From the NCBI GenBank assembly GCA_036245525.1, contig BTPG01000001.1, positions 174,070,078-174,134,077 on the forward strand: a stretch of DNA of 64,000 bases, read 5' to 3'. This document shows, piece after piece, positions 30,240 through 39,428 of this stretch. Each line of letters begins with the position of its first letter. Position 1 is the first letter of the stretch. The DNA is from Semisulcospira habei (Eukaryota > Mollusca > Gastropoda > Semisulcospiridae). The notes below the pieces were generated by a model. The model did no database searches. It saw only the letters and a list, made by a program, of their open reading frames with translations, and was not told the origin of the DNA. The position numbers were made by a program, and so were the translations under genes.

Positions 30240-30671
30240 ATGGCGACGATAGCTATTATGATTGGTGGGGCAGTTGTTAACGCCCTCGCCTTTAGTGGCT
30301 CTAATTATCTCTTTTCAAAAATGGGTAGAGAGGAATCTGCAGAAGAAATGAAACGTCACAATGAGGCATCTGAAAAACTTGCTCAAGCCCAGCAGGCGTA
30401 TGAAAAACAAATTGAGAAACTTGATTTCATCAATGAAAAACTCAGGCTAGAAGGTCACGCACAACATACGTTTTCAAATACAGACGAAGCAATCGGGGAA
30501 TATTTTTTAGTCACAGGTGAAGACATGTCTATACCGAAACCAAAACTAAGTGACTATTACAAACCAAGCACACAACAAAGAAATGGAGAGATAATTTTTG
30601 TTCTAGTGGGAATGACATTTGTTTATTTTACAGGAGTTTTCATTGCTAGAAAAAATGGCAGCCGAAAATAA
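30240..30671 (+). CDS. membrane protein with central coiled coil, 143 aa (copy A)
   Basis: Hydrophobic N-terminus (IAIMIGGAVVNALAFSGSNY), a charged heptad-like middle (about 33-68, EMKRHNEASEKLAQAQQAYE), and a C-terminal membrane segment (IIFVLVGMTFVYFTGVFIAR) with a basic tail. Starts 12 bp after the previous stop. Its last codons overlap the integrase start by 17 bp in a different frame. No family recognised. Confidence 0.72.
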   Translation: MATIAIMIGGAVVNALAFSGSNYLFSKMGREESAEEMKRHNEASEKLAQAQQAYEKQIEKLDFINEKLRLEGHAQHTFSNTDEAIGEYFLVTGEDMSIPKPKLSDYYKPSTQQRNGEIIFVLVGMTFVYFTGVFIARKNGSRK

Positions 30672-31626
30672 ACTATCGAAAATATATTACTCTCCATCAG
30701 GCTATTGGAAAGGAGCAACAGCTATTCAGAAATTACATGCCGCTGTGGGCGGAGATATATCACTCAATCAAGTCAAACAATGGTTACAGAGACAGGCAAT
30801 TTGGCAGATATATCTTCCTGCTCCAAGAAAGATATCTAGACCTCATTTTGAGAACACATCACCAAATGACACACACCAAATGGACCTCCTGTTCCTACCA
30901 CATGACATAATAAGAAAGAAACGATACAAGTACGCACTGACTGTTGTAGACATTGCTTCAAGATATAAAGACGCTGAACCCATATCTGACAAAACAGCTA
31001 CCACAGTTTCTACAGCATTATCAAAAATATATGGTCGAGGCCCTTTAAGATACCCCAGACTAGTACAGGTTGATGACGGATCTGAATTTAAGGGCGCAGT
31101 TAATCAGTTATTTGCTAAGCATGGCGTACTAGTCAGACGAGGCATTCCAGGCGTACACAGATCACAGGCAATTGTAGAGAACTTTAACAAACAATTATCA
31201 GAGAGACTTTTCAGTTACCAGTATTCAAAGGAACTCATGCATGACACCCGGAACACTGAGTGGGTTAAGAGATTACCACATGTGATAAAAGCAATGAACA
31301 ATGAAGGCCATCCTAAGCCTGCTGATGCTATTAAATTGAAAACAATTGCAGAGCCAAAAACAGGACCAACCCCAACCCCCGCACCAGACAAAAGTTTATT
31401 TACTAAACAGGTAAGATATCTATATCAACCAGGGGAGGCTGAGAACGATGTGAAGCGCAGGGCAACAGACCCCATCTGGTCAACGTCTGTACACAATATA
31501 AAAAAAATAATTCCTGGTCCTGACGCAACAATATATTATCTGTATGACCCTGCACCCCAGAGGGCATTTGTCAGAGAAGAATTACAGATTATTCCCCCAG
31601 ACACCGTTACTCATTTCAGTAAGTAA
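30655..31626 (+). CDS. retroviral-type (Polinton) integrase, copy A
   Basis: 323 residues from ATG GCA GCC; twelve upstream in-frame codons are the shadow of the overlapping 143-aa gene. The catalytic core has Asp77 (THQMDLLFLPHD), Asp140 (LVQVDDGSEFKG) and Glu175 (RSQAIVENFNKQ), a DDE triad with about 34 residues between the last two. A C-terminal SH3-like region follows (WSTSVHNIKKIIPGPDATIY). It would join element ends to the chromosome and make a short target duplication. No frameshift or stop is seen. The 3' end overlaps the convergent polymerase gene by 45 bp. Confidence 0.9.
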   Translation: MAAENKLSKIYYSPSGYWKGATAIQKLHAAVGGDISLNQVKQWLQRQAIWQIYLPAPRKISRPHFENTSPNDTHQMDLLFLPHDIIRKKRYKYALTVVDIASRYKDAEPISDKTATTVSTALSKIYGRGPLRYPRLVQVDDGSEFKGAVNQLFAKHGVLVRRGIPGVHRSQAIVENFNKQLSERLFSYQYSKELMHDTRNTEWVKRLPHVIKAMNNEGHPKPADAIKLKTIAEPKTGPTPTPAPDKSLFTKQVRYLYQPGEAENDVKRRATDPIWSTSVHNIKKIIPGPDATIYYLYDPAPQRAFVREELQIIPPDTVTHFSK

Positions 31627-34600
31627 CTCATCGATTAATTCATCAACCAGTTCATCGGCTATGTCTTCAGATAACTTGAGCCTGTAATGTCCAGGCGCAT
31701 AAGCTTTTACCTTAGTGTGAAACACTCGTTTCGTGTCCCCAACTGCCAGTGACTTTTTGTGTGTTTGGATCATTTCAAGATTATGTTTGTTTGATCTCAG
31801 TGACTTGTTTGGATAATCAGGCATCAATGCACCATCTAACACTTGCTTGTAATGTTCATGACGAATGTCTTTATTTTTTATTGCTGTTTTTTTAATTCCT
31901 TTGGCTTTCGACTGACTTCCCTTCTGGTGCAGTATAGAATACATTTTGGATCTTAGTCCAACATACTCAACTATTGGCACACCATTTAGTTCATCTTTAA
32001 ACTTTCCAGGCACTTTCTTGTTTTGTGTGCTAAACAGTGGGTGGTCTTTAGGGTAGTCAGATGTGTCATACATGTGTAACTCTGTTTTCATGTCTTCATA
32101 AAAGTCTTCAGTACACACATCAATGATCATAGAGTCAGTGTCAGTGTATAACAATCGACACTCAGGATATTTTGGTTTGAAGTAATCATAATAAAATTCA
32201 AGCATCAGCAGTTTTGACAACTCAAGAATTGCCATACCAATGAATACTGGCTTGTCCAGTTTGACAATCTTTTTTTTGAGTGACACAGCATACAATGATG
32301 AATGAAACTCTTTGTACCCCGTGTACTGTGGCTTACCTGTAAGTTTAATTGCACCCAATTCAGTTGTGACCAGTCTCACATCTTTTCTGTGATGAGGATT
32401 TTCCATTGTCTTGCCAAAACAGGCATTGTTCATAAGCTTAAAGAAGTCTTTGTCAAATGCAGTGTTGCCGTCCCTTGCACGCAATGTTGTGTTCTTCATT
32501 ATATAATCTTTCATGAAAGCACTCTGATCAAATTGAATGCCTCTGTGAACTTTCTTTAGTACTAACCCATGTCTGATGTAAAACTGTAGCAAGCAGTAGT
32601 GACAAACGTAATTGAATTTGTCATTTAGATTTGGTACAAGCTTAGTGTCTTCTTTTTTCCCCGTCATACTCATTTTCTCAACTGCTAAGGGATAATCATT
32701 ATGATAATCATGTAGGTGGTGTGGGTACTCTAGATCTACTTCAAAGATCCAACCCTTTGCGTCATTTCAGTCAAGATTCATAATATTGTTTGTTAACCCT
32801 GTTATGTCATACTGTGACAAATCATACAGACAAAAGTTTTTCAAGGGCAATAACTCACACATCGCGAACCCATAAAGGTTATTAGCGTCAAGGTACGTAA
32901 TGAATGACCTTGACCTTGAGGGGTCAAAGTCAAGGTCATCCAGATATTTGTTGTTGGCCTTGGCATAATTGTTCGCTGCAATACTAATGCCACCCCTCAA
33001 TCCACGTTCCACCATTTCACCCATCGTCCGATCAGACAACAGGTCTATAGATATCTTACTGGATTTCAAAAATGCATCCCATGTCATGCCAGGACTAGTT
33101 ATGTAACAAGCAGGGTCAAGCTTGTAGTGCAACAAACCCTTTTCACGGTAACTTTCAAATACGTCTGCTAGCAAGCAAACGTCTGCTTTCAAGTACTGGT
33201 CACCCCAACTTCCCCCACGCATCAAGAGCGTGTTGATATTCAGAGTCAGAAATGCCTTTTCCAGTTAGTGTAGATTAAAATTTCTCTTTTTGTGGCAGTC
33301 TTCTTTCTTCAAACACAACCCAGTGATCAATGTACTCATACGGATAGACACCTTTCTTAATCAAGTCTGGTTCAAAATATTTACTCGTTATTGGATACTC
33401 AGTCAGTCCTTCTGCCAGACTAGCCAACCCTAAAGATAAATGTTGCATGGAGTCATAAAATGCTAATTTGTTGTCCAATCTAAAAGTCAAGTACTTCTCA
33501 GTTGTCTGGGCAATGCAATTAATTTTTTTGTAAGATTCATCCACAGCCTGCATGATAATATGTGAATCATATCCTTTGAGATTGTGAAAAAAGATTGGCA
33601 GTTTGTATGTCTTAGGATCTGTTTTTAATAACAAGTTACAATTGTTATGTGCAGCACCTCTGTAACGTCCAGTTATGTGATCATGGTCACGAACTTTATC
33701 ACCCTGGAGGGGTTGTTCGCAAATCCAACACGTCTCAGATGTATCAAATTTTAGTTTGTCTTCTTCTGTCATCACCAAAGGCATCTGACATGTTGTGAGA
33801 TACTGTACTACCTGACTATACAGATGTCTCATTTCTGTTAAAAACAGACATGCTGCATTTTCACCTCTGTAGATAACAGGCTCTGAATGAAGACCGTCTG
33901 ACCTAACAATAATGTATCCAAAAGAACACACCACTTGGTCACTTAGTTTTATAGTCTTTGGTAATGACTCTGGAACAGGACCTTCATACGGAACAACTAA
34001 TGATTCGAAATCTGCGTACACTACAAACGGCAACTTTTGCTGATTCCCATAGTTCTTAAAATACACTTGACTACCAGGATCTGGATACTTAAGTACAGTT
34101 TGTATGTCATCAGCTGATCTACAATGTAGGATGTGTTTGTGCGCTACTGAAATAGAGGAGAATCTTTGTAAACATTTTTTACAAACTTCCTGTTTCCCAC
34201 TGTGTTTTGTTGTATGCCCATGAATTAGACGTGACATATTTCTGATAATTGTGTAGTGAAAGTTATTGACATCACCGGCAGGGCCGATTAGCAACATGTC
34301 AACATGCTTATCTTCTTACTGACCATATGTTGGAGCCAGAGGTGATACTCTAATTGGCTGTAACTTATCAACAGACTCATTATCCCACACATACACATTT
34401 ACAGATATACCAGGATTTAGTTTTTCAAACAAATCTATGTCCTCTATTTCAACAGGGAACTCAATGCCATTGAAGTTGAGTTCATTTACAAATTTAGTGT
34501 AGTTAGATACACGTTCAGGTTTTGATTTTACAAAGTGTAGTTTAGCAAGCACACACCACACGAAACAATAGTTGTCATTGTTCTGTATGTTGACGACAGC

Positions 34601-35035
34601 CTTTTTGTTTGCAACCTCTGTTGGCAGTGGCAACCATGATTTGCCTAGTATAGGATGATACCTTGACTGCTTTAATTGTAGTTCATGTACATGACCTTCG
34701 TGCCAACCAGACCCCTTCATTTTTGCACTGTCAATTGCCTGGAGGAAGTCAGGTAATAGTCTGTCTCTAAACACGTTCTCTAATTCTCTTCTTGTGTTAA
34801 CTGTGTGTTGTCTTGTTGATATATACGATACAATCACTTCACCGTCTACTCTAGTAAATTCTATTTTGGCAACAATCTGAATTTTCACACTGCCTGTAAG
34901 AAGATTATCTTGTATGACAGAAAAAGAGTTTTCTATTGATTCATAAACATTGTTAGTATTAGATATAGGCAAGTTTGTTGTGTGAAACACGTTTCTTAAA
35001 CTTGATGGGCCAGGGTTTTGAACATTGTCCGTCAT
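31582..35035 (-). pseudogene. protein-primed type DNA polymerase B, multiply broken (copy A)
   Basis: Landmarks from the N-terminus: a C2H2-like finger (CKKCLQRFSS), exonuclease I (VYADFES), a Cys/HNH-like module (CWICEQPL, DHDHITGRYRGAAHNNCN), exonuclease II (FFHNLKGYDSHI), exonuclease III (YLKADVCLLAD), palm motif A (ANNLYGFAM), motif B (KLMNNACFGKTMEN) and motif C (LLYTDTDSMI). Breaks: TCA to TAA near 34314; a deletion of about 24 bp near 33205; a stop near 33272; CGA to TGA near 32767. Unlike copy B, it still has the conserved segment LVLKKVHRGIQFDQ between motifs A and B. Preceded by a box ending AATAAAAATG. Confidence 0.88.
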
Positions 35036-35071
35036 TTTTATTTGTCCGACAAAATAATAAATGAAAAAATA

Positions 35072-35419
35072 TTACTGCTGGCTCACCTTGTGTAATACCA
35101 CTTTATTAACTGTAACACTGTCAATATAAACATTTAGTTTGCGTAGTTGTTTAAATATGCTATAACAAACTTCCCCTAACCAACCATAGTTGGTATCATC
35201 AACTTTAAAAGTAGGTGTCTTTAAATCAACTGTCATGCGCTCCACATCTGGATGCTCATCAACATAATCCAAAGTCACACTATATGTAGCATATATTTCT
35301 GATGGTGCTGAAAGGCTTATGTTAGTCTGTTTGGGTGATGTTATTAGGTCAGTAAAGTGCATAACATCTTTGAAGCAGTGTGAGATATCAAGCACTTGTA
35401 TGATTTGTCCGTCTGTCAT
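35072..35419 (-). CDS. conserved element protein, 115 aa (copy A)
   Basis: The start is taken at the ATG after GTTTGTCTAATAAAA; the frame is open upstream, but B and C support this start. Soluble, beta-rich appearance (SAPSEIYATYSVTLDYVDEH; KLNVYIDSVTVNKVVLHKV). No family recognised. Lies upstream of the polymerase in the same direction with a 36-bp gap, so it may act with replication (inference). Confidence 0.7.
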   Translation of the reverse strand: MTDGQIIQVLDISHCFKDVMHFTDLITSPKQTNISLSAPSEIYATYSVTLDYVDEHPDVERMTVDLKTPTFKVDDTNYGWLGEVCYSIFKQLRKLNVYIDSVTVNKVVLHKVSQQ

Positions 35420-35582
35420 TTTTATTAGACAAACAAAAGAATAAATTGTTATCAAGCAAAATCATGTTTTCTAGGAAATTACACTGAACAGTAACTTTTT
35501 ACGTTTGCACCACTCCAGCAATATTGCCAATAGTTTTTGAGTTTACTCCAGACAAGACTTGCCCTGTACTATAATCTCTCTC
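35420..35582. other. subterminal region and right breakpoint of the inverted module (copy A)
   Basis: From about 35455 outwards it is the reverse complement of 37604-37740 of copy B (CATGATTTTGCTTGATAACA and on). In copy B this sequence borders the 175-aa gene; here it borders the 115-aa gene. Confidence 0.65.
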
Positions 35583-35927
35583 AGTGGGCTTATTAATATC
35601 ATGATTCACAGATTTCAATTGTGGTGTCATGTACAATAATCCTGTCCTTTAAAGCAAACATACCTGACACAGTATTGGAGATTATTGGCTTTGCAGTAAA
35701 TTATAAATCACACACCCTGGCCAAGTGAGAGCCAAATGAAACATCTAGACAGTAACTTGTTAATTTTACCCATGACATGAGCACCAGAAAAGGAAGGAAT
35801 CACCCCTGTTCAATAACAAAATTTTGCAGATTACATTTTCCTTTGTTTGAGTACAGGTTTATACAAGGGAAGTAATTTTGTAAAAATTTCAGCAAGACAA
35901 AAAAGTTACTTCCCTTGCTTTATTAAA
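35583..35927 (-). repeat. partial TIR of copy A
   Basis: Reverse complement of the inner part of the left TIR of copy B (about 37258-37603). It includes the GGGAAGTAA hairpin at 35874-35918. Homology stops at TTTATTAAA. Confidence 0.75.
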
Positions 35928-36229
35928 TTATGCTTTAATTCTTGACTAAAGTACACTTTTTGTCAAAAGGTAAATAACAAAATGTGCAAACAATTACAAT
36001 AGATAATAGAATAAAGATGTTGTTATTTGATTTTGTTAAAACAATGAGTGATTTATTTTCAAAAAAGACCAAATTATACATTATTTTGTAATTACTTTTG
36101 TCACTTTAACACCTGCTTAAATGTTTTTTCAAGTGCATGCACACACACTCGCTAATAGCCGTGTTTTTAGGGTATTGACTCAAAAATAATGGTATAGATA
36201 GACTTCAAATGGCTTTTTTCTAAAAGCCT
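35928..36229. other. AT-rich DNA between copies A and B
   Basis: No homology to the TIR of B and no coding signal. It may be host DNA or an A-specific outer TIR. Confidence 0.4.
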
Positions 36230-36234
36230 GAGGC
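36230..36234. repeat. target-site duplication, left (GAGGC)
   Basis: GAGGC immediately precedes the element end AGAGATAG and recurs at 53571-53575 immediately after CTATCTCT. Confidence 0.75.
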
Positions 36235-36411
36235 AGAGATAGATAATATGAGCGAATTTGGACAATTTATATCGATCCCAAAATTCCAGGATTTTTCGAC
36301 CGCATACTCCCACACTGCACCGCCCATTTTTTTTGGTTTCTCCTTATTTTTTTCAGTAAAATAAAGATTTCCAAAACCAATGACATTAAAATTAATATTT
36401 TTTATTATAAA

Positions 36412-36522
36412 ATGAATCAAGACGAATTACTTCTTCTAAATGATATTAATGCTGTAGAAAACAAAGACTTAGACTCGAATAAACAGCGTCTTTTGTCTGT
36501 AATTGTCTCAGGCAAGTCAAAA
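36412..36522 (+). pseudogene. captured 5' fragment of the 175-aa gene in the left TIR
   Basis: 37 codons (MNQDELLLLNDINAVENKDL to VSGKSK), together with the preceding TTTTATTATAAAATG box, duplicate the start of the gene at 37797. The frame then enters the AGGTCA array. The long open frame downstream is a by-product of the repeat and not a gene. Confidence 0.8.
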
Positions 36523-36975
36523 GGTCACAGGTCAAGGGTTAAGACCAAGGTCAAGGTCACCAAGGTCAATGTCACCAAGGTCAAGGTCACCAATCACAAG
36601 ATCAAGATCACCATGTCGCAAGGTCAAGGGTCAAGGTCATCAAGGCCAAGGCCACCAAGGTCAAGGGGCAAAGTTACCAAAGTCAAGGTCATGGGTCAAG
36701 GTCATGCCAAGGTCACCAAGGACATGTGTCAAGGTCACCGGATCAAGGTCATGGGTCAAGGTCACCAAGGTCATCGGGTCAAGGTCACCGGATCAAGATC
36801 ATGGGTCAAGGTCATCAGGGTCAAGGTCACCAAGTCATGGGTCAAGGTCACCAAGGTCACGGGTCAAGGTCATGGGTCAAGATCATGGGTCAAGGTCACC
36901 AAGATCATGGGTCAAGGTCATGGGTCAAGGTCATGGGTCAAGGTCACCAAGGTCATGGGTCAAGGTCGTCGAGGT
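36523..36975. repeat. AGGTCA minisatellite, left TIR
   Basis: Dozens of AAGGTCA, GGGTCAAGGTCA and CACCAAGGTCA units with irregular spacing. The unit contains the hexamer AGGTCA and often the nonamer TCAAGGTCA. Confidence 0.92.
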
Positions 36976-37275
36976 CTGGAACAAAAAAATGGTAAAAGTC
37001 CGACACCTCATGTCTAAGCTTGACTGGTTCTGAAAGACCTCCACCTCAATTCAGGTATGTTATGAATAGACTTGTTCTGAAAAAAAAATTCAAAGGGCCT
37101 ACAATTATTCACATTTTTCATTTCTGACTAGCTTGCCTTTTGAATCAGATCGGTATGCACCACACCTGACATGGTATTCATAAAAAAAAAAATTATCTGA
37201 CATAATATGCAAGAAGGAATTTTTAATTTTTTCAATTATGCGTACACCCTTGAAACAAATTCAAATTTTAATAAA

Positions 37276-37330
37276 GCAAGGGAAGTAACTTTTGTGTCTT
37301 GCTGAAATTTTTACAAAATTACTTCCCTTG
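37276..37330. repeat. GGGAAGTAA hairpin in the left TIR
   Basis: GCAAGGGAAGTAACTTTTG and AAAATTACTTCCCTTGT form a stem around GTCTTGCTGAAATTTTTAC. Repeated in the right TIR (52078-52133) and in copy A. Confidence 0.75.
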
Positions 37331-37603
37331 TATAAACCTGTACTCAAAGGAAAAAGTAATCTGAAATAGGGGGGTGATTCCTTCCTTTTTCTGGTGCTCA
37401 AGTCATGGTAAAATTATCAAGTTACTGTCTATGTTATGTCTGATGTTTTATTTAACTCTCACTTGATCAGGGTGTGATTTATAATTTACTGCAAAGTCAA
37501 TAAATGACAGTACTGTGTCAGTTATGTTTGCTTTAAAGGATAGGGTTATTGAACATGACACCACAATTGAAATATGTGAAACATGATATTAATAAGCCCA
37601 CTG

Positions 37604-37796
37604 AGAGAGATTATAGTACAGGGCAAATCTTGTCTGGGGTAAACTCAAAAACTATTGGCAATATTGCTGGAGTGGTGCAAACGTATAAAGTTACTGTTCA
37701 GTGTAACTTCCTAGAGAAACATGATTTTGCTTGATAACAATTTTAAAGTTGCCTGCAATTTTGATTTTATATATAAAAAAAGTAATTACATTATAA
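37604..37796. other. left subterminal region of copy B
   Basis: Non-coding leader between the TIR and the first gene. Its outer part recurs at the right end of copy A and in altered form at 56926-56970 in copy C. Confidence 0.55.
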
Positions 37797-38324
37797 ATGA
37801 ACCAAGACAAATTACTTCTATTCAATGATATCAATGCTGTAGAAAACAAAGACTTAGACTCGAAAAAACAGCGTCTTTTGTCTGTGATTGTCTCAGGCAA
37901 ATCAAAGACTTATCTCGGGAAACAATACATGACAGACGATATTGAATCTCTTACGGCTGACGAACTAATCAAGCTTCATTCAAAATATGAAAACCACATT
38001 GCTTCACTAATGACACGTGATTTAAGTCGATCTCTTGTATGCCTATACACAAAAGCAGTGAGTCACTTTCTACCTGTGGATAGTGACAGTCTATCACACG
38101 ACCTTGAAAGCAATCCTATTGTTTCAAGTTCAATTGGTAAATTAGCATGCGTCATGTTTTACAAGTTTGGAAATTACCTTGCACCTGTCGTAACCTTACT
38201 TGTTACTGGGAGTCATATTGATTTTTCAAAAATAAATTTTACTGCAGAAGAAAATGGACGAAACCCAGATGACTCCGCAACCGAACCCCAGTCCAGTTTT
38301 GACACAGGTTCAAACTGTGACTAA
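37797..38324 (+). CDS. conserved element protein with C-terminal membrane segment, 175 aa (copy B)
   Basis: Full-length version of the 164-aa protein of copy A, with an ATG directly after TTACATTATAA. A charged helical body (SLTADELIKLHSKYENHIAS) precedes a hydrophobic segment at about 125-148 (YKFGNYLAPVVTLLVTG), then an acidic-polar tail. Its last 71 bp overlap the next gene in another frame. It heads the five-gene rightward unit ending in integrase. No family recognised. Confidence 0.75.
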   Translation: MNQDKLLLFNDINAVENKDLDSKKQRLLSVIVSGKSKTYLGKQYMTDDIESLTADELIKLHSKYENHIASLMTRDLSRSLVCLYTKAVSHFLPVDSDSLSHDLESNPIVSSSIGKLACVMFYKFGNYLAPVVTLLVTGSHIDFSKINFTAEENGRNPDDSATEPQSSFDTGSNCD

Positions 38325-38715
38325 GGCTAAAAGTCCAGGCCGCATTGAGGCAGGAAAAAGATTAGCCGAATGGAACAAGCAAAAAAAATTACAGCTTCAA
38401 ACACAAACAGAAAAGACTCATGTGACTGACCAGGCGTCAGCACCGTCACTACCAGTGTCACTACCGTCAGGACCAACACCAACAGGACCCCCTCATCAAA
38501 GTGAGAGACAAACAACTAAGTCTGACCCTGAAACAACAAAATATATAGTTGCCGGATTTGTTGTCGGATTTGGTTACGTAGGTTACCAATTATACAAAAA
38601 ATATAAACCACAGACTCGTACAGTGACCAAAAAATCAGACACTCCAAAAACAAAACCAGAAGTCGCCACATTACCAGTAACACCCAAAGCCATTGACCCA
38701 TTTTATATGCAGTAA
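38254..38715 (+). CDS. small membrane-anchored basic protein, 153 aa (copy B)
   Basis: A polar N-terminal half rich in Gln, Thr, Lys and Pro (SPGRIEAGKRLAEWNKQKKL), a single hydrophobic anchor (IVAGFVVGFGYVGYQLY, about 98-115), then a short basic Thr/Lys/Pro tail. This is the layout of a small single-pass protein. Family unknown. The start ATG lies inside the preceding gene. Confidence 0.72.
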   Translation: MDETQMTPQPNPSPVLTQVQTVTKAKSPGRIEAGKRLAEWNKQKKLQLQTQTEKTHVTDQASAPSLPVSLPSGPTPTGPPHQSERQTTKSDPETTKYIVAGFVVGFGYVGYQLYKKYKPQTRTVTKKSDTPKTKPEVATLPVTPKAIDPFYMQ

Positions 38716-38751
38716 ATAAAAATATTATTTTAATTTTTATTGCCTTAGAAA

Positions 38752-38982
38752 ATGAGCGACACAAAGAACATGATGAACCTTGTCTATCACTCTGCCGTAA
38801 TCAGTGGATTAGCAGTAGCTTATTCTATGCTGGGAAAAAATCTACTCAAAATGAAATCAACAGACTTGAGTAGACTCGATTTCGAAGACACTGCTAAGCT
38901 AATTGCAGTTGTTACAGCGTCAATTGCGACAAAAGATTTTCTTGTCAAGCAAGGAATTATTCCCGAAAATGTTTCTATGTAA
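38752..38982 (+). CDS. small hydrophobic protein, 76 aa (copy B)
   Basis: Same layout as in copy A, differing at only a few positions (for instance Lys-Asn-Leu for Lys-Ser-Leu near residue 29). ATG directly after TTAGAAA. Function unknown; two membrane segments suggest a small membrane factor. Confidence 0.74.
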   Translation: MSDTKNMMNLVYHSAVISGLAVAYSMLGKNLLKMKSTDLSRLDFEDTAKLIAVVTASIATKDFLVKQGIIPENVSM

Positions 38983-38993
38983 ATAAAAATATT

Positions 38994-39428
38994 ATGGCGA
39001 CGATAGCTATTATGATTGGAGGTGCGATGGTTAATGCATTGGCTTTCAGTGGCTCAAATTATCTCTTTTCAAAAATGGGTAGAGAAGAATCTGCAGAAGA
39101 AATGAAACGTCACAATGAAGCGTCAGAAAAATTAGCACAAGCTCAACAGGATTATGAGAAGCAAAGAATTGAGAAACTTGATTTCATCAATGAAAGATTG
39201 AGGCTTGAAGGCCACGCACAACATACGTTTTCAAATACAGATGACGCAATTCGTGAATACTATCTTGTCACAGGTGAAGACATGTCTATCCCAAAACCGA
39301 AACTAAGTGACTATTACAAACCAAGCACAGAACAAAGAATTGGAGAGATAATCTTTGTTCTAGTGGGAATGACATTTGTTTATTTTACTGGAGTTTTCAT
39401 TGCTAGAAAAAATGGCAGCCAAAAATAA
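38994..39428 (+). CDS. membrane protein with central coiled coil, 144 aa (copy B)
   Basis: One codon longer than in copy A (an extra Arg in the coiled coil). Hydrophobic at both ends, so it would span or bridge membranes with a heptad-rich middle. It starts 12 bp after the previous stop (TAAATAAAAATATTATGG) and overlaps the integrase start by 17 bp. Confidence 0.74.
   Translation: MATIAIMIGGAMVNALAFSGSNYLFSKMGREESAEEMKRHNEASEKLAQAQQDYEKQRIEKLDFINERLRLEGHAQHTFSNTDDAIREYYLVTGEDMSIPKPKLSDYYKPSTEQRIGEIIFVLVGMTFVYFTGVFIARKNGSQK

Larger units (their letters stand above)
21833..35927. mobile_element. Polinton/Maverick-class element, copy A
   Basis: About 14 kb with the full gene set of the family: packaging ATPase, capsid candidates, integrase and protein-primed type DNA polymerase B. 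The left edge is where similarity to the right inner end of copy B stops (next to the MITE). The right edge is where similarity to the TIR of copy B stops. Only the right side (35583-35927) carries TIR sequence; the left TIR is missing, so the copy is truncated or rearranged. Compared with B and C, the block with integrase and polymerase is inverted. ATPase, polymerase and two other genes are broken. Confidence 0.9.
36235..37603 (+). repeat. left TIR of copy B
   Basis: Matches the reverse complement of 51413-53570 once two SINEs are removed. Ordered content: terminus AGAGATAGATAATATGAGCG, a captured gene start, an AGGTCA array, AT-rich DNA, the GGGAAGTAA hairpin, and the inner border at AAGCCCACTG. 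Confidence 0.92.

Noticed and set aside
30619..30654. Upstream in-frame ATG for the integrase of copy A
   Set aside because: The twelve codons encode the overlapping membrane segment of the previous gene in another frame, and the ATG GCA GCC start is shared by A and B.
36412..37033. Open frames of 176-201 codons over the AGGTCA array
   Set aside because: Repeats of six- and seven-base words without stops keep several frames open at once; only the first 37 codons match a real gene.
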